From contig CAISJV010000017.1 in NCBI GenBank assembly GCA_903885795.1, positions 124,001-188,000 on the forward strand: 64,000 bases of DNA, given 5' to 3'. Shown one piece after another: positions 1 to 8,604 of the stretch. Source of the stretch: an uncultured delta proteobacterium (GTDB lineage Bacteria; Desulfobacterota; Syntrophia; Syntrophales; UBA8958). Under the pieces are notes generated by a model, which ran no database searches, was not told where the DNA came from, and saw nothing but the letters and a program-made list of their open reading frames with translations. Position 1 is the first letter of the stretch. Every line of letters begins with the position of its first letter. The position numbers were made by a program, and so were the translations under genes.

Positions 1-21
1 TATGTCGGTAATACGAAGCAT
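1..21 (-). CDS. first seven codons of a gene downstream of proS (possibly relA/spoT)
   Basis: An ATG at 21-19 opens a frame reading MLRITDI that runs off the left edge. It starts 16 bases after the proS stop on the same strand, with an A/G-rich GAAAG stretch upstream. A start of this kind would fit the N-terminus of a RelA/SpoT family protein, but seven residues cannot identify a gene. Only the open frame is seen; the identity is a guess. Confidence 0.2.
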
Positions 22-37
22 GGAATCTTTCAGACCA

Positions 38-1747
38 TCATAATTGACTGATCGCGCTTAAAATGGATTTTTTTACATCTTCGATGGATAAAACAATGAC
101 CTCCCCAGACCTTCTTATCTTGACCTCGACATTTCCCAGGGCGAGGTTTTTGGGGCCAATGGTCACCCGCATGGGTATACCGATCAAATCAGCGTCTTTG
201 AACTTCACCCCCGCTCTTTCATCACGGTCATCCAGGATGACCTCGACCCCTTGGGACAAAAGATCAGCGTAAAGCTTTTCGCCGGTTGCAGCCAGATCCT
301 GATCATTCATATTGACGGGGGTGATAATCACCTGATAGGGGGCAATGGCCAGGGGCCAGATTATACCATTGTCATCGTGATACTGCTCGATGCAGGCTGC
401 TACGGTCCGGCCGACGCCGATCCCGTAACATCCCATGACCATGTACTGCTCTTTCCCGTTCTTATCAAGATAAATGGCCTTCATCGCCTTGCTGTATTTT
501 GTCCCCAATTTGAAGACATGGCCCACCTCGATCCCCCGGGCAAAATGGATATCCATGGCGCACCGCGGGCAGGGGTCCGTATCCCTAACAACACGCAGGT
601 CGGCAAACGCCTCAACATTGAAATCACGCCCAAAGTTTACGTTCTTCAAATGATAATCCTCCCTGTTGGCCCCTACGACCATGTTCTTGAGGTTCATCAG
701 GGAATAATCGGCCAGGATCCGGCACTTGATCCCGATGGGACCGACAAATCCCCGGGGCGATCCGGATGCCGCCTGGATCATATCATCCATGGCCATTTCC
801 AGGATATCACAACCAAGGTAGTTTTTTACCTTGATCTCATTTACCTCTTCATCCCCCCGGACCAGGACGGCAACGGGAACACCGTCGGCACTGAAGACCA
901 GGGTTTTGATCACATTCTCCGGTAGAACATTAAGAAAGGCGCATACTTCTTCGATTGTCCGCACCTCGGGGGTGTGGATTTCTTCCCGGGGCAAGAATGA
1001 TGATCGATCAACCTCTTGCTCCCTAGGCCTCGCAATCTCCGCTTTTTCCAGATTGGCAGCGTAGCCGCAACCTTCGCAATAGGCCATCCCATCCTCGCCG
1101 GAATCGGCAATAACGAGAAACTCGTGGGAATAACTTCCGCCGATGCTGCCCGTATCGGCTTCCACGGGCCGGAACTTCAGACCGCAACGCTCGAATATCC
1201 GGTTATAGGCGGCAAACATCTTCTGATAACTGAGGTCGGCATTCACCGTATCGATGTCAAAGCTGTAGGCGTCTTTCATGCTGAATTCACGGCACCGCAT
1301 CAGCCCGAAGCGGGGGCGGATTTCATCGCGGAACTTCGTCTGGATCTGATATAGATTCTGGGGAAGCTGCCGGTAAGATTTAACACCGTTCCTGACGATA
1401 TCAGTAACCACCTCTTCATGGGTGGGTCCCAGGCAACATTCGCTGTCTTTTCGGTCGCGAAAGCGCAGCAGTTCTTTCCCGTAAAAGTTCCAGCGTCCTG
1501 ACTCCTTCCATAACTCCGCCGGTTGAACCGTGGGCATGAAGATCTCCTGGGCTCCGGCGCGGTTCATTTCCTCCCTGATGATCTGCTCCACCTTCCGGAT
1601 GACGCGATAACCCATCGGGAGATAGGAATAGACCCCGCTTGTCAATTTCCGGATCATTCCCGACCGCAGCATGAGCTGATGACTGATCACCTCTGCATCG
1701 GAAGGGTTCTCTTTTAGTGTCGGCAGAAACATTTGTGAGTAACGCAT
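38..1747 (-). CDS. proS: prolyl-tRNA synthetase (bacterial type)
   Basis: Charges tRNA-Pro with proline in the cytoplasm. The 569-residue product matches the usual bacterial ProRS length (about 570). Visible in order are the class II catalytic core with GPTHEEVVTD and the RPRFGLMR(C)REF motif 2 region, an inserted YbaK-like editing domain at about residues 225-380 that would deacylate Ala-tRNA-Pro, and a C-terminal anticodon-binding domain. The frame stays open for 88 codons upstream, but homologues begin at MRYSQMFLPTL. That ATG overlaps the ispG stop by one base (TGATG) and has AAGGAGG just upstream, so translation is probably coupled to ispG. Confidence 0.96.
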   Translation of the reverse strand: MRYSQMFLPTLKENPSDAEVISHQLMLRSGMIRKLTSGVYSYLPMGYRVIRKVEQIIREEMNRAGAQEIFMPTVQPAELWKESGRWNFYGKELLRFRDRKDSECCLGPTHEEVVTDIVRNGVKSYRQLPQNLYQIQTKFRDEIRPRFGLMRCREFSMKDAYSFDIDTVNADLSYQKMFAAYNRIFERCGLKFRPVEADTGSIGGSYSHEFLVIADSGEDGMAYCEGCGYAANLEKAEIARPREQEVDRSSFLPREEIHTPEVRTIEEVCAFLNVLPENVIKTLVFSADGVPVAVLVRGDEEVNEIKVKNYLGCDILEMAMDDMIQAASGSPRGFVGPIGIKCRILADYSLMNLKNMVVGANREDYHLKNVNFGRDFNVEAFADLRVVRDTDPCPRCAMDIHFARGIEVGHVFKLGTKYSKAMKAIYLDKNGKEQYMVMGCYGIGVGRTVAACIEQYHDDNGIIWPLAIAPYQVIITPVNMNDQDLAATGEKLYADLLSQGVEVILDDRDERAGVKFKDADLIGIPMRVTIGPKNLALGNVEVKIRRSGEVIVLSIEDVKKSILSAISQL

Positions 1748-2838
1748 CAGGCCTCCTTTTTCTTCTCTATTATGTCCTCGATCTCCGCCAATAACGCCTC
1801 GACGAAGTCCTCTTCTTTGACTCTTCTTATAATCTTTCCCTTCCGGAACAGCATCCCCGCTCCCCGGCCTCCGGCAATTCCAACGTCCGCCTCGGCCGCC
1901 TCCCCCGGTCCATTCACGACACAACCCATCAGGGCGACCTTCAGGTAGTCTTTCCGTCCCGCCAGACGCTTTTCCACCGCCCGGGACAATTTCAGGAGGT
2001 TGATCTCGCACCTGCCGCAGGTGGGGCAGGAGATGATATCCGGTCCGACCATGCGTATCTTCAGGGCTCGGAGGATACCATAAGCAACAGGAATTTCGTT
2101 AACCGGATCACCGGTGATGGAAACCCTGATGGTATCGCCAATCCCCTGATAAAGAAGCGTCCCGATGCCGATGGAAGATTTTACCGTTGCCCTCATCAGA
2201 GCGCCCGCCTCGGTAACGCCCAGATGGAGCGGATAGTCCACTTTTTCAGAAAGAAGTTGATAAGCCCGGATCATCACCGGCACATCTGATGATTTCAGAG
2301 AAACCTTAATTTTATCAAAATCAAGATCCTCCAGAAGGTGGATATGGCGCAGGGCGCTCTCCACCAACGCGTCAGCGTCCGGACCGCCATGCTTTTCCAG
2401 TAGATCTTTCTCCAGAGATCCCGCATTGACGCCGATGCGAATAACCGTCCCATGCTCCCGGGCCGCCTTTACAACCTCGGGAATATTCTTTTTTATCATG
2501 TTCCCCGGGTTGATGCGAATGCCTTCCACACCGGCTTGGATAGCCACAATCGCCAGCCGATGCTGGAAGTGGATGTCGGCGATCAGGGGGATATGGATAT
2601 TGTCCTTGATTTTCGTAACGGCTGCGGCTGCCGCCTCGTCCGGCACGGCGATGCGAATAATCTCACATCCCGCCTTCTCGAGCCTGCGGATCTGGGTCAC
2701 AGTTTTACCGATGTCCCGGGTATCCGTTGTGGTCATGGACTGGACAGACACCGGGGCGCCACCGCCTATCTGCAACTTGCCAAGAAAAACCGGCCGCGTC
2801 TTTCTTCTGCAATGCTCCGTCATAAAACCCATCCCCAC
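1747..2838 (-). CDS. ispG: 4-hydroxy-3-methylbut-2-enyl diphosphate synthase (IspG/GcpE)
   Basis: Penultimate step of the MEP isoprenoid pathway: reduces methylerythritol cyclodiphosphate to HMBPP with a [4Fe-4S] cluster. The N-terminal TIM barrel opens with the RRKTR...VSVQSMTTTDTRD signature. The C-terminal cluster domain shows ISCPTCGRCE and MGCVVNGPGEA, supplying the cluster cysteines. The start is ambiguous. GTG 2838 has GGAGG at a 6-base spacing, ATG 2832 and ATG 2823 are in frame, and the conserved N-terminus fits 2823 best. All upstream start signals lie inside an intergenic repeat. Dxr and UppS of the same pathway are encoded about 8 kb upstream on the same strand. The stop overlaps proS by one base. 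Confidence 0.95.
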   Translation of the reverse strand: MGMGFMTEHCRRKTRPVFLGKLQIGGGAPVSVQSMTTTDTRDIGKTVTQIRRLEKAGCEIIRIAVPDEAAAAAVTKIKDNIHIPLIADIHFQHRLAIVAIQAGVEGIRINPGNMIKKNIPEVVKAAREHGTVIRIGVNAGSLEKDLLEKHGGPDADALVESALRHIHLLEDLDFDKIKVSLKSSDVPVMIRAYQLLSEKVDYPLHLGVTEAGALMRATVKSSIGIGTLLYQGIGDTIRVSITGDPVNEIPVAYGILRALKIRMVGPDIISCPTCGRCEINLLKLSRAVEKRLAGRKDYLKVALMGCVVNGPGEAAEADVGIAGGRGAGMLFRKGKIIRRVKEEDFVEALLAEIEDIIEKKKEA

Positions 2839-2923
2839 CCCAACCCTCCCCTTGAAGGGGAGTGAGTCAAACGCAAATGAAGATTATATTGCCCATCCAC
2901 TTGATTGGGAGGGACGGGAAATG
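2828..2923. repeat. composite palindromic intergenic repeat (CCCCACCCCAACCCTCCCC type)
   Basis: A G/C-rich element fills most of the aspC-ispG gap. It holds the palindrome CTCCCCTTGAAGGGGAG (about 2847-2863) next to a CCCCACCCCAACC run, and a second imperfect inverted pair around 2892-2913. Sequences of this kind recur in many proteobacterial intergenic regions and give false peptides such as PHPNPPLEGE when translated. Here the element touches the ispG start and supplies its GGAGG. Membership of a dispersed family is recalled, not computed. Confidence 0.65.
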
Positions 2924-2959
2924 TGCCTATCAGTTCATCACCATTGACTGCCAGACATT

Positions 2960-4153
2960 CTAAGCAAGCCAGGCACAAGCCTTTTCGATTCGCTTGATTC
3001 CCTCTTCAATCAGCTTCAGGGACGTCGCATAGGACAGGCGGATGTAATTATCATTACCGAAATCAGCTCCGGGAACGACGGCTACATCGGCCTCATCGAG
3101 AAGATACGCTGCCAGGTCCGATGAATTAGCGATCTTCTTACCTTGATAGGAGCGTCCGTAAAGGGATGAGACATTCGGGAAGACATAAAACGCCCCCTGG
3201 GGAAGGCGGCAGGAAATCGCTGGAATCGCATTCAGGGCCACTACGATTACATCACGCCTTTCCCGGAAGGCCTTCACCATCATTGCTACCGCTGACTGAT
3301 CGCCATTGAGGGCTTCTACCGAGGCCTTCTGGGCGATGGACGTCGGGTTCGATGTATTCTGGCTCTGCAACTTGGTAATGGCGGCAATTATTTCTTCCGG
3401 TCCGGCGGCATAACCGATCCTCCAGCCCGTCATGGCATAGGCCTTGGAAACCCCGTTCACGACCACGGTTCTTTTCTTCATCGCTTCGCTGACAGATGCG
3501 ATACTGAAAAATTCAAATCCATCGTAAAGGATCTTTTCATAGATGTCGTCAGAGATGACAGTCATAGCCGTTGGTTCGATCACTGCAGCAAGTGCTTCCA
3601 GCTCGCTGCGGTGATAGGCAGATCCCGTCGGATTAGAGGGACTGTTGATAATAATGGCCTTTGTTCGGTCCGTAACGGCCTTCTTTAACAGCTCCGGGGT
3701 TAGTTTGAAGCCTCCCTCTTCGGGAGTATCGATAATCACGGGCGTTGCCCCGGCCAGAAGAACGATATCGACATAGGATACCCAGTAGGGGGCCGGGACG
3801 ATAACTTCATCCCCTTCCTCACAGAGGATCTGGATAAGATTATACAATGAGTGTTTTGCCCCGCAGGAGACAACCACCTGTGAACGGTTATAGGGAAGCC
3901 CATGGTCCCTGGACATTTTGGCAATAATGGCATCCTTTAATTCGTCGGTGCCGCCCACAGGTGTGTATTTGGTAAAACCATCCTGTATGGCCTTGACGGC
4001 CGCACCCTTGATATTTTCCGGGGTATCGAAATCAGGTTCGCCGGCTCCGAAACCGATAATATCCCGCCCTTCCGCCCGCAGCGCGTTGGCCTTCGCCGTG
4101 ATGGCCAGGGTCGGTGAGGGTTTGATCCTGCCTATTCGTTGTGCTAATTTCAT
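2960..4153 (-). CDS. aspC: PLP-dependent aspartate aminotransferase (class I/II, subgroup Ib)
   Basis: Transfers the amino group between aspartate and 2-oxoglutarate; many subgroup Ib enzymes also accept prephenate or aromatic substrates. At 397 residues it has the usual length. Landmarks are GFGAGEPDFDTP near the N-terminus, NSPSNPTG at about 175, the PLP-binding lysine in VSKAYAMTGWRIGY, and a C-terminal arginine in NYIRLSYATS for the substrate carboxylate. It lies 23 bases downstream of coaD, in an asd-rsmD-coaD-aspC run, so it shares aspartate metabolism with asd. The substrate range beyond aspartate cannot be read from sequence. Confidence 0.9.
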   Translation of the reverse strand: MKLAQRIGRIKPSPTLAITAKANALRAEGRDIIGFGAGEPDFDTPENIKGAAVKAIQDGFTKYTPVGGTDELKDAIIAKMSRDHGLPYNRSQVVVSCGAKHSLYNLIQILCEEGDEVIVPAPYWVSYVDIVLLAGATPVIIDTPEEGGFKLTPELLKKAVTDRTKAIIINSPSNPTGSAYHRSELEALAAVIEPTAMTVISDDIYEKILYDGFEFFSIASVSEAMKKRTVVVNGVSKAYAMTGWRIGYAAGPEEIIAAITKLQSQNTSNPTSIAQKASVEALNGDQSAVAMMVKAFRERRDVIVVALNAIPAISCRLPQGAFYVFPNVSSLYGRSYQGKKIANSSDLAAYLLDEADVAVVPGADFGNDNYIRLSYATSLKLIEEGIKRIEKACAWLA

Positions 4154-4176
4154 ATGACCTCGTTTGTTAATAAAGA

Positions 4177-4671
4177 TTAATTTGTAATCTGATTAAATTT
4201 GCCCTGGAGCCGTTCGAAGACGATATCGGGAACAAGTCCCTTGACCGACCCCCCAAGACCTGCCGCCTCTTTAATTAAATTGGAGCTAGTGTAAAACCAC
4301 TGGTATCCCGTCATGAGAAAAACGGTTTCGATGTTCCGGTTTAGGCGCCTGTTGATCAGAGCCATCTGAAATTCATATTCGAAATCGGATACGGCCCGGA
4401 GTCCCCGGAGAATTACATTCGCCCCCTTGCTCTGGACATAATCAACCAGCAACCCCGATGAACAATCCACCTGGAGAATTTTCTTGTCTTTAATAACAAC
4501 TTCCCGGATCAGGTCCATTCTTTCCTCAACGGTAAAGAGAGAAGATTTGTTGGGATTATAGGCAACAAGAATAATCAATTCGTCGAACATTCTTAGCCCT
4601 CTCGTAATAATGTCAATATGACCGTTGGTGATGGGATCGAAAGATCCTGGATATACCGCAATTTTCTTCAT
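4177..4671 (-). CDS. coaD: phosphopantetheine adenylyltransferase
   Basis: Fourth step of coenzyme A synthesis: transfers AMP from ATP to 4'-phosphopantetheine. The 164-residue protein is full length and shows the nucleotidyltransferase signature AVYPGSFDPITNGHIDI with its TxGH motif, RGLRAVSDFEYEFQMALINR in the middle, and a YTSSNLIKEAA segment matching the family's ISSS-x-VKE region. It starts one base after the rsmD stop. The rsmD-coaD pairing is very common in bacteria, which supports both calls. Confidence 0.97.
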   Translation of the reverse strand: MKKIAVYPGSFDPITNGHIDIITRGLRMFDELIILVAYNPNKSSLFTVEERMDLIREVVIKDKKILQVDCSSGLLVDYVQSKGANVILRGLRAVSDFEYEFQMALINRRLNRNIETVFLMTGYQWFYTSSNLIKEAAGLGGSVKGLVPDIVFERLQGKFNQITN

Positions 4672-4672
4672 G

Positions 4673-5242
4673 TTAACAAGTCTCCCTCAATTTATGTGCC
4701 AGAAAAGACAGCACCGTGTCTCCATAACGCCGTTCATCGACGCACACGAGTCCCAGGTTGTTGTCCATTCCTTCAATTTTTTCCCTTACGGACCTTTGCA
4801 GGACCAGGAGTCCATCCATTTCCAAGAGATCATTACGTCGGCAGTAATGAAGGGTTTTGATGATCCATTCCCGCTCATAGGGCGGATCGGCAAAGATGAC
4901 ATCGTATCGATCCTCCCGACCGCTTAAGGTCGCAAAACCTTTATCGACGCTCATCGTCAGAACCAGGGAGCGGTTTTCCAACCCGAGAGCAGCAACCTGC
5001 TCCTTTATCTTCCCGGCAATAATGGCCTGTTTTTCAACAAAAACGACATATTTTGCTCCTCGACTCAGGGCTTCGAGACCCACGATCCCGCTGCCGGCGT
5101 AAAGATCAAGAAAGGTTTGACCACTGACAGGGGGGAGAAGATTGAAAAGGGATTCCCGGACGGCGGACGGCGTTGGTCTTACATCCCTCGTCGGGGGGGG
5201 CGAAATCCGTCTTCCCCGCATTTCGCCCCCGGTGATTCTCAT
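4673..5242 (-). CDS. rsmD: 16S rRNA (guanine-966-N2)-methyltransferase RsmD
   Basis: SAM-dependent methylation of G966 in 16S rRNA. The Rossmann fold begins with FLDLYAGSGIVGLEALSRGA, and the catalytic motif is VIFADPPYE. The start is set at 5242 (MRITGGEMRGRRI, 189 residues), the family's usual N-terminus, with GAGGAG nine bases upstream. The frame is open upstream to 5290, but that would overlap the end of asd by 32 bases. With the chosen start there is a 16-base gap after asd and one base before coaD, so an operon is likely. Confidence 0.94.
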   Translation of the reverse strand: MRITGGEMRGRRISPPPTRDVRPTPSAVRESLFNLLPPVSGQTFLDLYAGSGIVGLEALSRGAKYVVFVEKQAIIAGKIKEQVAALGLENRSLVLTMSVDKGFATLSGREDRYDVIFADPPYEREWIIKTLHYCRRNDLLEMDGLLVLQRSVREKIEGMDNNLGLVCVDERRYGDTVLSFLAHKLRETC

Positions 5243-5258
5243 GAGCAGCGTTCTCCTC

Positions 5259-6275
5259 TCACAGATAGTCTTTGCCGAGGATTTCCGCAATCTGTACGGC
5301 GTTTAATGCCGCACCTTTTCGCAGGTTATCAGAGACTACCCACATATTGATGCCATTGGGAATGGATTCGTCTTCCCTGATCCTACCGACAAAGGTTCCG
5401 TCTTTCCCCGCGGCATGAATGGCCATGGGGTATTGACGCTGCTGCGGATCATCGACGACGATCACCCCCGGGGCCTTCGCTAGAAGATCCCTCACCTCCT
5501 GAGGAGTGATCTTCTTTTCCGTCTCGATATTGACCGATTCGGAATGGGCATAGAAGACAGGTACGCGCACCGTCGTTGCCGTCACAGCAATGGAAGGGTC
5601 ATTCATGATCTTTTTTGTTTCGTTGATCATCTTCATTTCTTCCTTCGTATAGCCGTTATCGACGAACACATCGATCTGGGGCAGGCAGTTGAAGGCGATC
5701 TGGTGGGGATAGACCTTGACTACGGGATCCTGAAAACTCAGCAGGGCGCGGGTCTGATCACTCAACTCATCAACGGCCTTCTTCCCCGTGCCGGATACGG
5801 CCTGATAGGTGGAGACAACTATTCTCTTGATCCGGACGGCGTCATGAATGGGCTTCAGGGCAACAACCATCTGAATTGTGGAACAATTCGGATTGGCTAT
5901 GATTCCCCGGTTTTTGTAGAGGGCAATGGCCTCAGGATTCACCTCGGGTACGACCAGGGGGATATCCGGCACCATGCGGAAGGCGCTGGTGTTATCCACG
6001 ACCACACATCCTGCCTGGGCGGCAAGAGGAGCGAACTTCTCGGAGATGCTGCCTCCGGCGGAAAAGAGACCTATCTGCACCCCGGCGAAGGAATCCTCTT
6101 TCAGAACTTCCACGGGAAGACTTTCTCCTTTATATTCCAGATATTTGCCAAGGGACCGCTCTGAGGCCAGTAACTTGAGTTTCCCCACGGGAAAGTTACG
6201 CTCTTCCAGAATTTTAATCATTTCATTCCCTACAGCGCCGGTGGCACCTACTACCGCTACGTGAAAGGCTTTCAT
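5259..6275 (-). CDS. asd: aspartate-semialdehyde dehydrogenase
   Basis: NADPH-dependent reduction of aspartyl phosphate to aspartate semialdehyde, the branch point to lysine/diaminopimelate, threonine and methionine. The 338-residue protein opens with the dinucleotide-binding VGATGAVGNEMIKILEER. The catalytic cysteine is in NPNCSTIQM, and substrate-binding residues lie in the YQAVSGTGKKAVDEL and FYAHSESVN regions. GGAGA lies ten bases upstream of the ATG. It heads the asd-rsmD-coaD-aspC run. Upstream is a 117-base gap holding a repeat fragment. Confidence 0.95.
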   Translation of the reverse strand: MKAFHVAVVGATGAVGNEMIKILEERNFPVGKLKLLASERSLGKYLEYKGESLPVEVLKEDSFAGVQIGLFSAGGSISEKFAPLAAQAGCVVVDNTSAFRMVPDIPLVVPEVNPEAIALYKNRGIIANPNCSTIQMVVALKPIHDAVRIKRIVVSTYQAVSGTGKKAVDELSDQTRALLSFQDPVVKVYPHQIAFNCLPQIDVFVDNGYTKEEMKMINETKKIMNDPSIAVTATTVRVPVFYAHSESVNIETEKKITPQEVRDLLAKAPGVIVVDDPQQRQYPMAIHAAGKDGTFVGRIREDESIPNGINMWVVSDNLRKGAALNAVQIAEILGKDYL

Positions 6276-6308
6276 ATAATTATTATCTCCTTAAAAAATA
6301 TAATGACT

Positions 6309-6353
6309 ACTTCGACGTCTATTTCCGTTCTTGCTGAGCTTGTCGAAGCATTG
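6309..6353. repeat. intergenic inverted-repeat element (CTTCGAC ... GTCGAAG)
   Basis: CTTCGAC at 6310-6316 pairs with GTCGAAG at 6342-6348 around CCGTTCTTGCTGAGCTT. This resembles the dispersed TTCGACAAGCTCAG element seen in many bacterial genomes. It lies between pssA and asd, and no promoter was recognised within it. The inverted repeat is seen directly; family membership is from memory. Confidence 0.5.
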
Positions 6354-6392
6354 ATCGTCCAGCCAATTTATGCATCTTTAATCTTATGCTAT

Positions 6393-7178
6393 TTAGGTCA
6401 CGGGGCCTTGCTTTGACACTGTAGAACTATTTCCCTTCATTCCTGGCAGCTTTTTCGCCATCTTGAAGATGAGCCATACCGGTCCGGACAGGCTGTAACC
6501 CGCTGTAAAAGTAAAAATCATGATTTGCGGCTCCGCAACCACAATGATCAAGATGCAGACGATCAGGACGAAAGACATGAAAGGCTTCCGGGCAAAAAAA
6601 TTGAGGTCTTTGAAGCTGTAATATTTAATGTTGCTCACCATGAAAAGGGCAAGGACAAGGACCGAAAAGAGAACAAGCAAATGATCGAAATGTCCGACCC
6701 CTCCAAGCTTGTAGTAGATAAGCACCCCCGTGGCCACAACCGCCGCGGCGCCGGGAATAGGCAGACCATTGAATACCCTGCTGTCGATAATGCCAATCTG
6801 AATGTTGAAACGCGCCAGCCTTAATGCCCCACAGGTTACAAAGAGAAACGACACCAGCCAACCCCATCTGCCAAAGGCAAAGAGGGACCACGTATAGGCC
6901 ATAATCGCCGGAGCAACGCCAAAAGAAACCAGATCGGAAAGAGAATCGTATTCGGCGCCAAATTTGCTCGTCGTGTTGGTCATTCTGGCAATACGACCGT
7001 CCAGGGCATCGAGAACGGCAGCAACCAATATGGAGATTGCCGCTACCTCAAATTGTCCTTTCATAGCGGCGATAATAGAGTAGAATCCGGAAAAGAGACT
7101 CGCTGTGGTAAACAGGTTGGGAAGGACATAAATGCCCTTCTTCATCTTGCCCTTCGGAAACCTGGGTCGTTCTTTCAT
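6393..7178 (-). CDS. pssA: CDP-diacylglycerol-serine O-phosphatidyltransferase
   Basis: Membrane enzyme making phosphatidylserine from CDP-diacylglycerol and L-serine. The CDP-alcohol phosphatidyltransferase signature (D-G-x2-A-R-x8-G-x3-D-x3-D) is complete in DALDGRIARMTNTTSKFGAE followed by YDSLSD, at about residues 62-86. Several hydrophobic helices follow. At 261 residues it is the Bacillus-like integral-membrane type, not the E. coli peripheral type. Its start overlaps the psd stop by four bases, so the two enzymes that lead to phosphatidylethanolamine are coupled. The CDP-diacylglycerol supplier cdsA is encoded 3.7 kb upstream. Confidence 0.95.
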   Translation of the reverse strand: MKERPRFPKGKMKKGIYVLPNLFTTASLFSGFYSIIAAMKGQFEVAAISILVAAVLDALDGRIARMTNTTSKFGAEYDSLSDLVSFGVAPAIMAYTWSLFAFGRWGWLVSFLFVTCGALRLARFNIQIGIIDSRVFNGLPIPGAAAVVATGVLIYYKLGGVGHFDHLLVLFSVLVLALFMVSNIKYYSFKDLNFFARKPFMSFVLIVCILIIVVAEPQIMIFTFTAGYSLSGPVWLIFKMAKKLPGMKGNSSTVSKQGPVT

Positions 7179-7816
7179 GGCATCTCTCCTATGGGCGTTT
7201 CCCCTGCCCGAACCCTGTCGCCTACACGGACGCAGACGTTCGTTTGGGGGGGAAGAAAAACATCCAGCCGGGAGCCGAAGCGGATCAAACCGAATCTTTC
7301 CCCCTTGGTCACACTCATCCCTTTTGCCACCCAGCAGACAATCCTCCTGGCCACCAGGCCGGCGATCTGTATGACAAGCATCTTTTCTCCATTTTTCAGA
7401 CCGATGACCAGGGCGTTACGCTCATTCTCCGTAGAGGCCTTGTCAAGATTGGCAGTAAGAAACTTACCGGGATAGTAACGAATGACTTCAACGATGCCGT
7501 CATAGGGAATGCGATTTACATGCACGTTGAATACATTCATGAAAATACTTATCTTCTTCAGCGGTCCGGTCAGCAATTCGTGGCCCTCTACTGTCTCGAT
7601 GCGAATAACTTTTCCATCGCAGGGAGAAATGATCGCTTTGGGATCAGCGGGGGGATTACGTTGGGGATTGCGAAAAAACCAGGCGACAAAGAGGGTTGTT
7701 ATTCCAAAAATCACGGTCGCCCATGTCCATCCAAAATATTGACACACGTATGTAATAAGGATAGCGGAAATTATAAAGGGAACACCTTCGGGGGCTATGG
7801 GGCTGTCATGTGACAT
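7175..7816 (-). CDS. psd: phosphatidylserine decarboxylase proenzyme (short type)
   Basis: Converts phosphatidylserine to phosphatidylethanolamine with a pyruvoyl group formed by self-cleavage. The 213-residue protein is the short form. Two hydrophobic segments lie within residues 10-55, then PCDGKVIRIE, a central FMNVFNVHVNRIP segment, and near the C-terminus RFGSRLDVFLPP, where cleavage before the serine of G-S yields the pyruvoyl-bearing small subunit. AGAGGAC lies before the ATG. It overlaps pssA by four bases. The 88-base upstream gap contains a GGCGCC inverted repeat with no clear T-tract. Confidence 0.94.
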   Translation of the reverse strand: MSHDSPIAPEGVPFIISAILITYVCQYFGWTWATVIFGITTLFVAWFFRNPQRNPPADPKAIISPCDGKVIRIETVEGHELLTGPLKKISIFMNVFNVHVNRIPYDGIVEVIRYYPGKFLTANLDKASTENERNALVIGLKNGEKMLVIQIAGLVARRIVCWVAKGMSVTKGERFGLIRFGSRLDVFLPPQTNVCVRVGDRVRAGETPIGEMP

Positions 7817-7904
7817 GTATTTGTCCTCTGTGAGAAGTTTATCAGATCGCCCGGCGCCTGTCCTCCGGCGCCTTACCGATCATGATTTTATGAGAAATTG
7901 TCCG

Positions 7905-8603
7905 TCATGTCAACAATGGGGATATAAATTTTTCCTCTGCTTCCGAGCGGCGAAGATACAAGGGTATGAGCTTCACGGCGTCTATCATCTCTCCGGCGAG
8001 AACCTTCCTGCTGGCGAGGCCCCCTACTGCCGAGGCATGAACCTGATGCAGATGGTCAACGACAAAATACGCCCTTCCCCCCAACTTCCGGCAAATGATG
8101 TCCCTATATTTAACGGCTCCCGTTCCGATGAATACTGCATCTCCCGTTATCGACTCCAGGATATCGTCTGCCTTAGCAAGCCGTTCTGGAAGAATGTTAA
8201 CCAATGATTCCGAACCATTATCGGCATATAAACCCGCATATACCTGCTCCCTTCGGGCATCGATCATAGGACATATTTTCTTTTGAAAACCCGTTGCGTT
8301 TATAGCGAGAACCTCGAGGGCAGACAAGCCGACGATGGGCCGATCAACTGCTAGGGCAAGTCCCTTTACTGTACTGACACCGATGCGAATCCCCGTAAAA
8401 GAGCCGGGACCGACGGTGCAGGCAAAGACATCGATTTCCCTTAGTTCAAGGCCTGTCACAATCAAGAGATGGTCAATGGACGGCAGCAGTATTTCAGAGT
8501 GGTTGCGCCCCAGATTTAAAAATATCTCCGTCAGCACCGTCTCATCCTGTAGAAGGGCGACGCTGGCCGTCACTCCGGAGGTATCAATGGCAAGAATATT
8601 CAT
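7905..8603 (-). CDS. tsaB: tRNA threonylcarbamoyladenosine biosynthesis protein TsaB
   Basis: Non-catalytic partner of TsaD in the complex that makes t6A at position 37 of ANN-decoding tRNAs. The 232-residue protein has the ASKHA-fold N-terminus MNILAIDTSGVTASVAL and the TsaB hallmark GPGSFTGIRIGVSTVKGLAL. It lacks the metal-binding histidines of TsaD. The start lies one base after the rseP stop, so the two are probably co-transcribed. TsaD and TsaE are not in the window. Confidence 0.93.
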   Translation of the reverse strand: MNILAIDTSGVTASVALLQDETVLTEIFLNLGRNHSEILLPSIDHLLIVTGLELREIDVFACTVGPGSFTGIRIGVSTVKGLALAVDRPIVGLSALEVLAINATGFQKKICPMIDARREQVYAGLYADNGSESLVNILPERLAKADDILESITGDAVFIGTGAVKYRDIICRKLGGRAYFVVDHLHQVHASAVGGLASRKVLAGEMIDAVKLIPLYLRRSEAEEKFISPLLT

Positions 8604-8604
8604 G

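Noticed and set aside
2452-2865. Plus-strand frame ending in a PHPNPPLEGE-like peptide
   Set aside because: It is antisense to ispG, and the peptide is the well-known false translation of the G/C-rich intergenic repeat.
7840-7875. GGCGCC inverted repeat between tsaB and psd as a terminator
   Set aside because: The stem is short and no T-tract follows on the minus strand.
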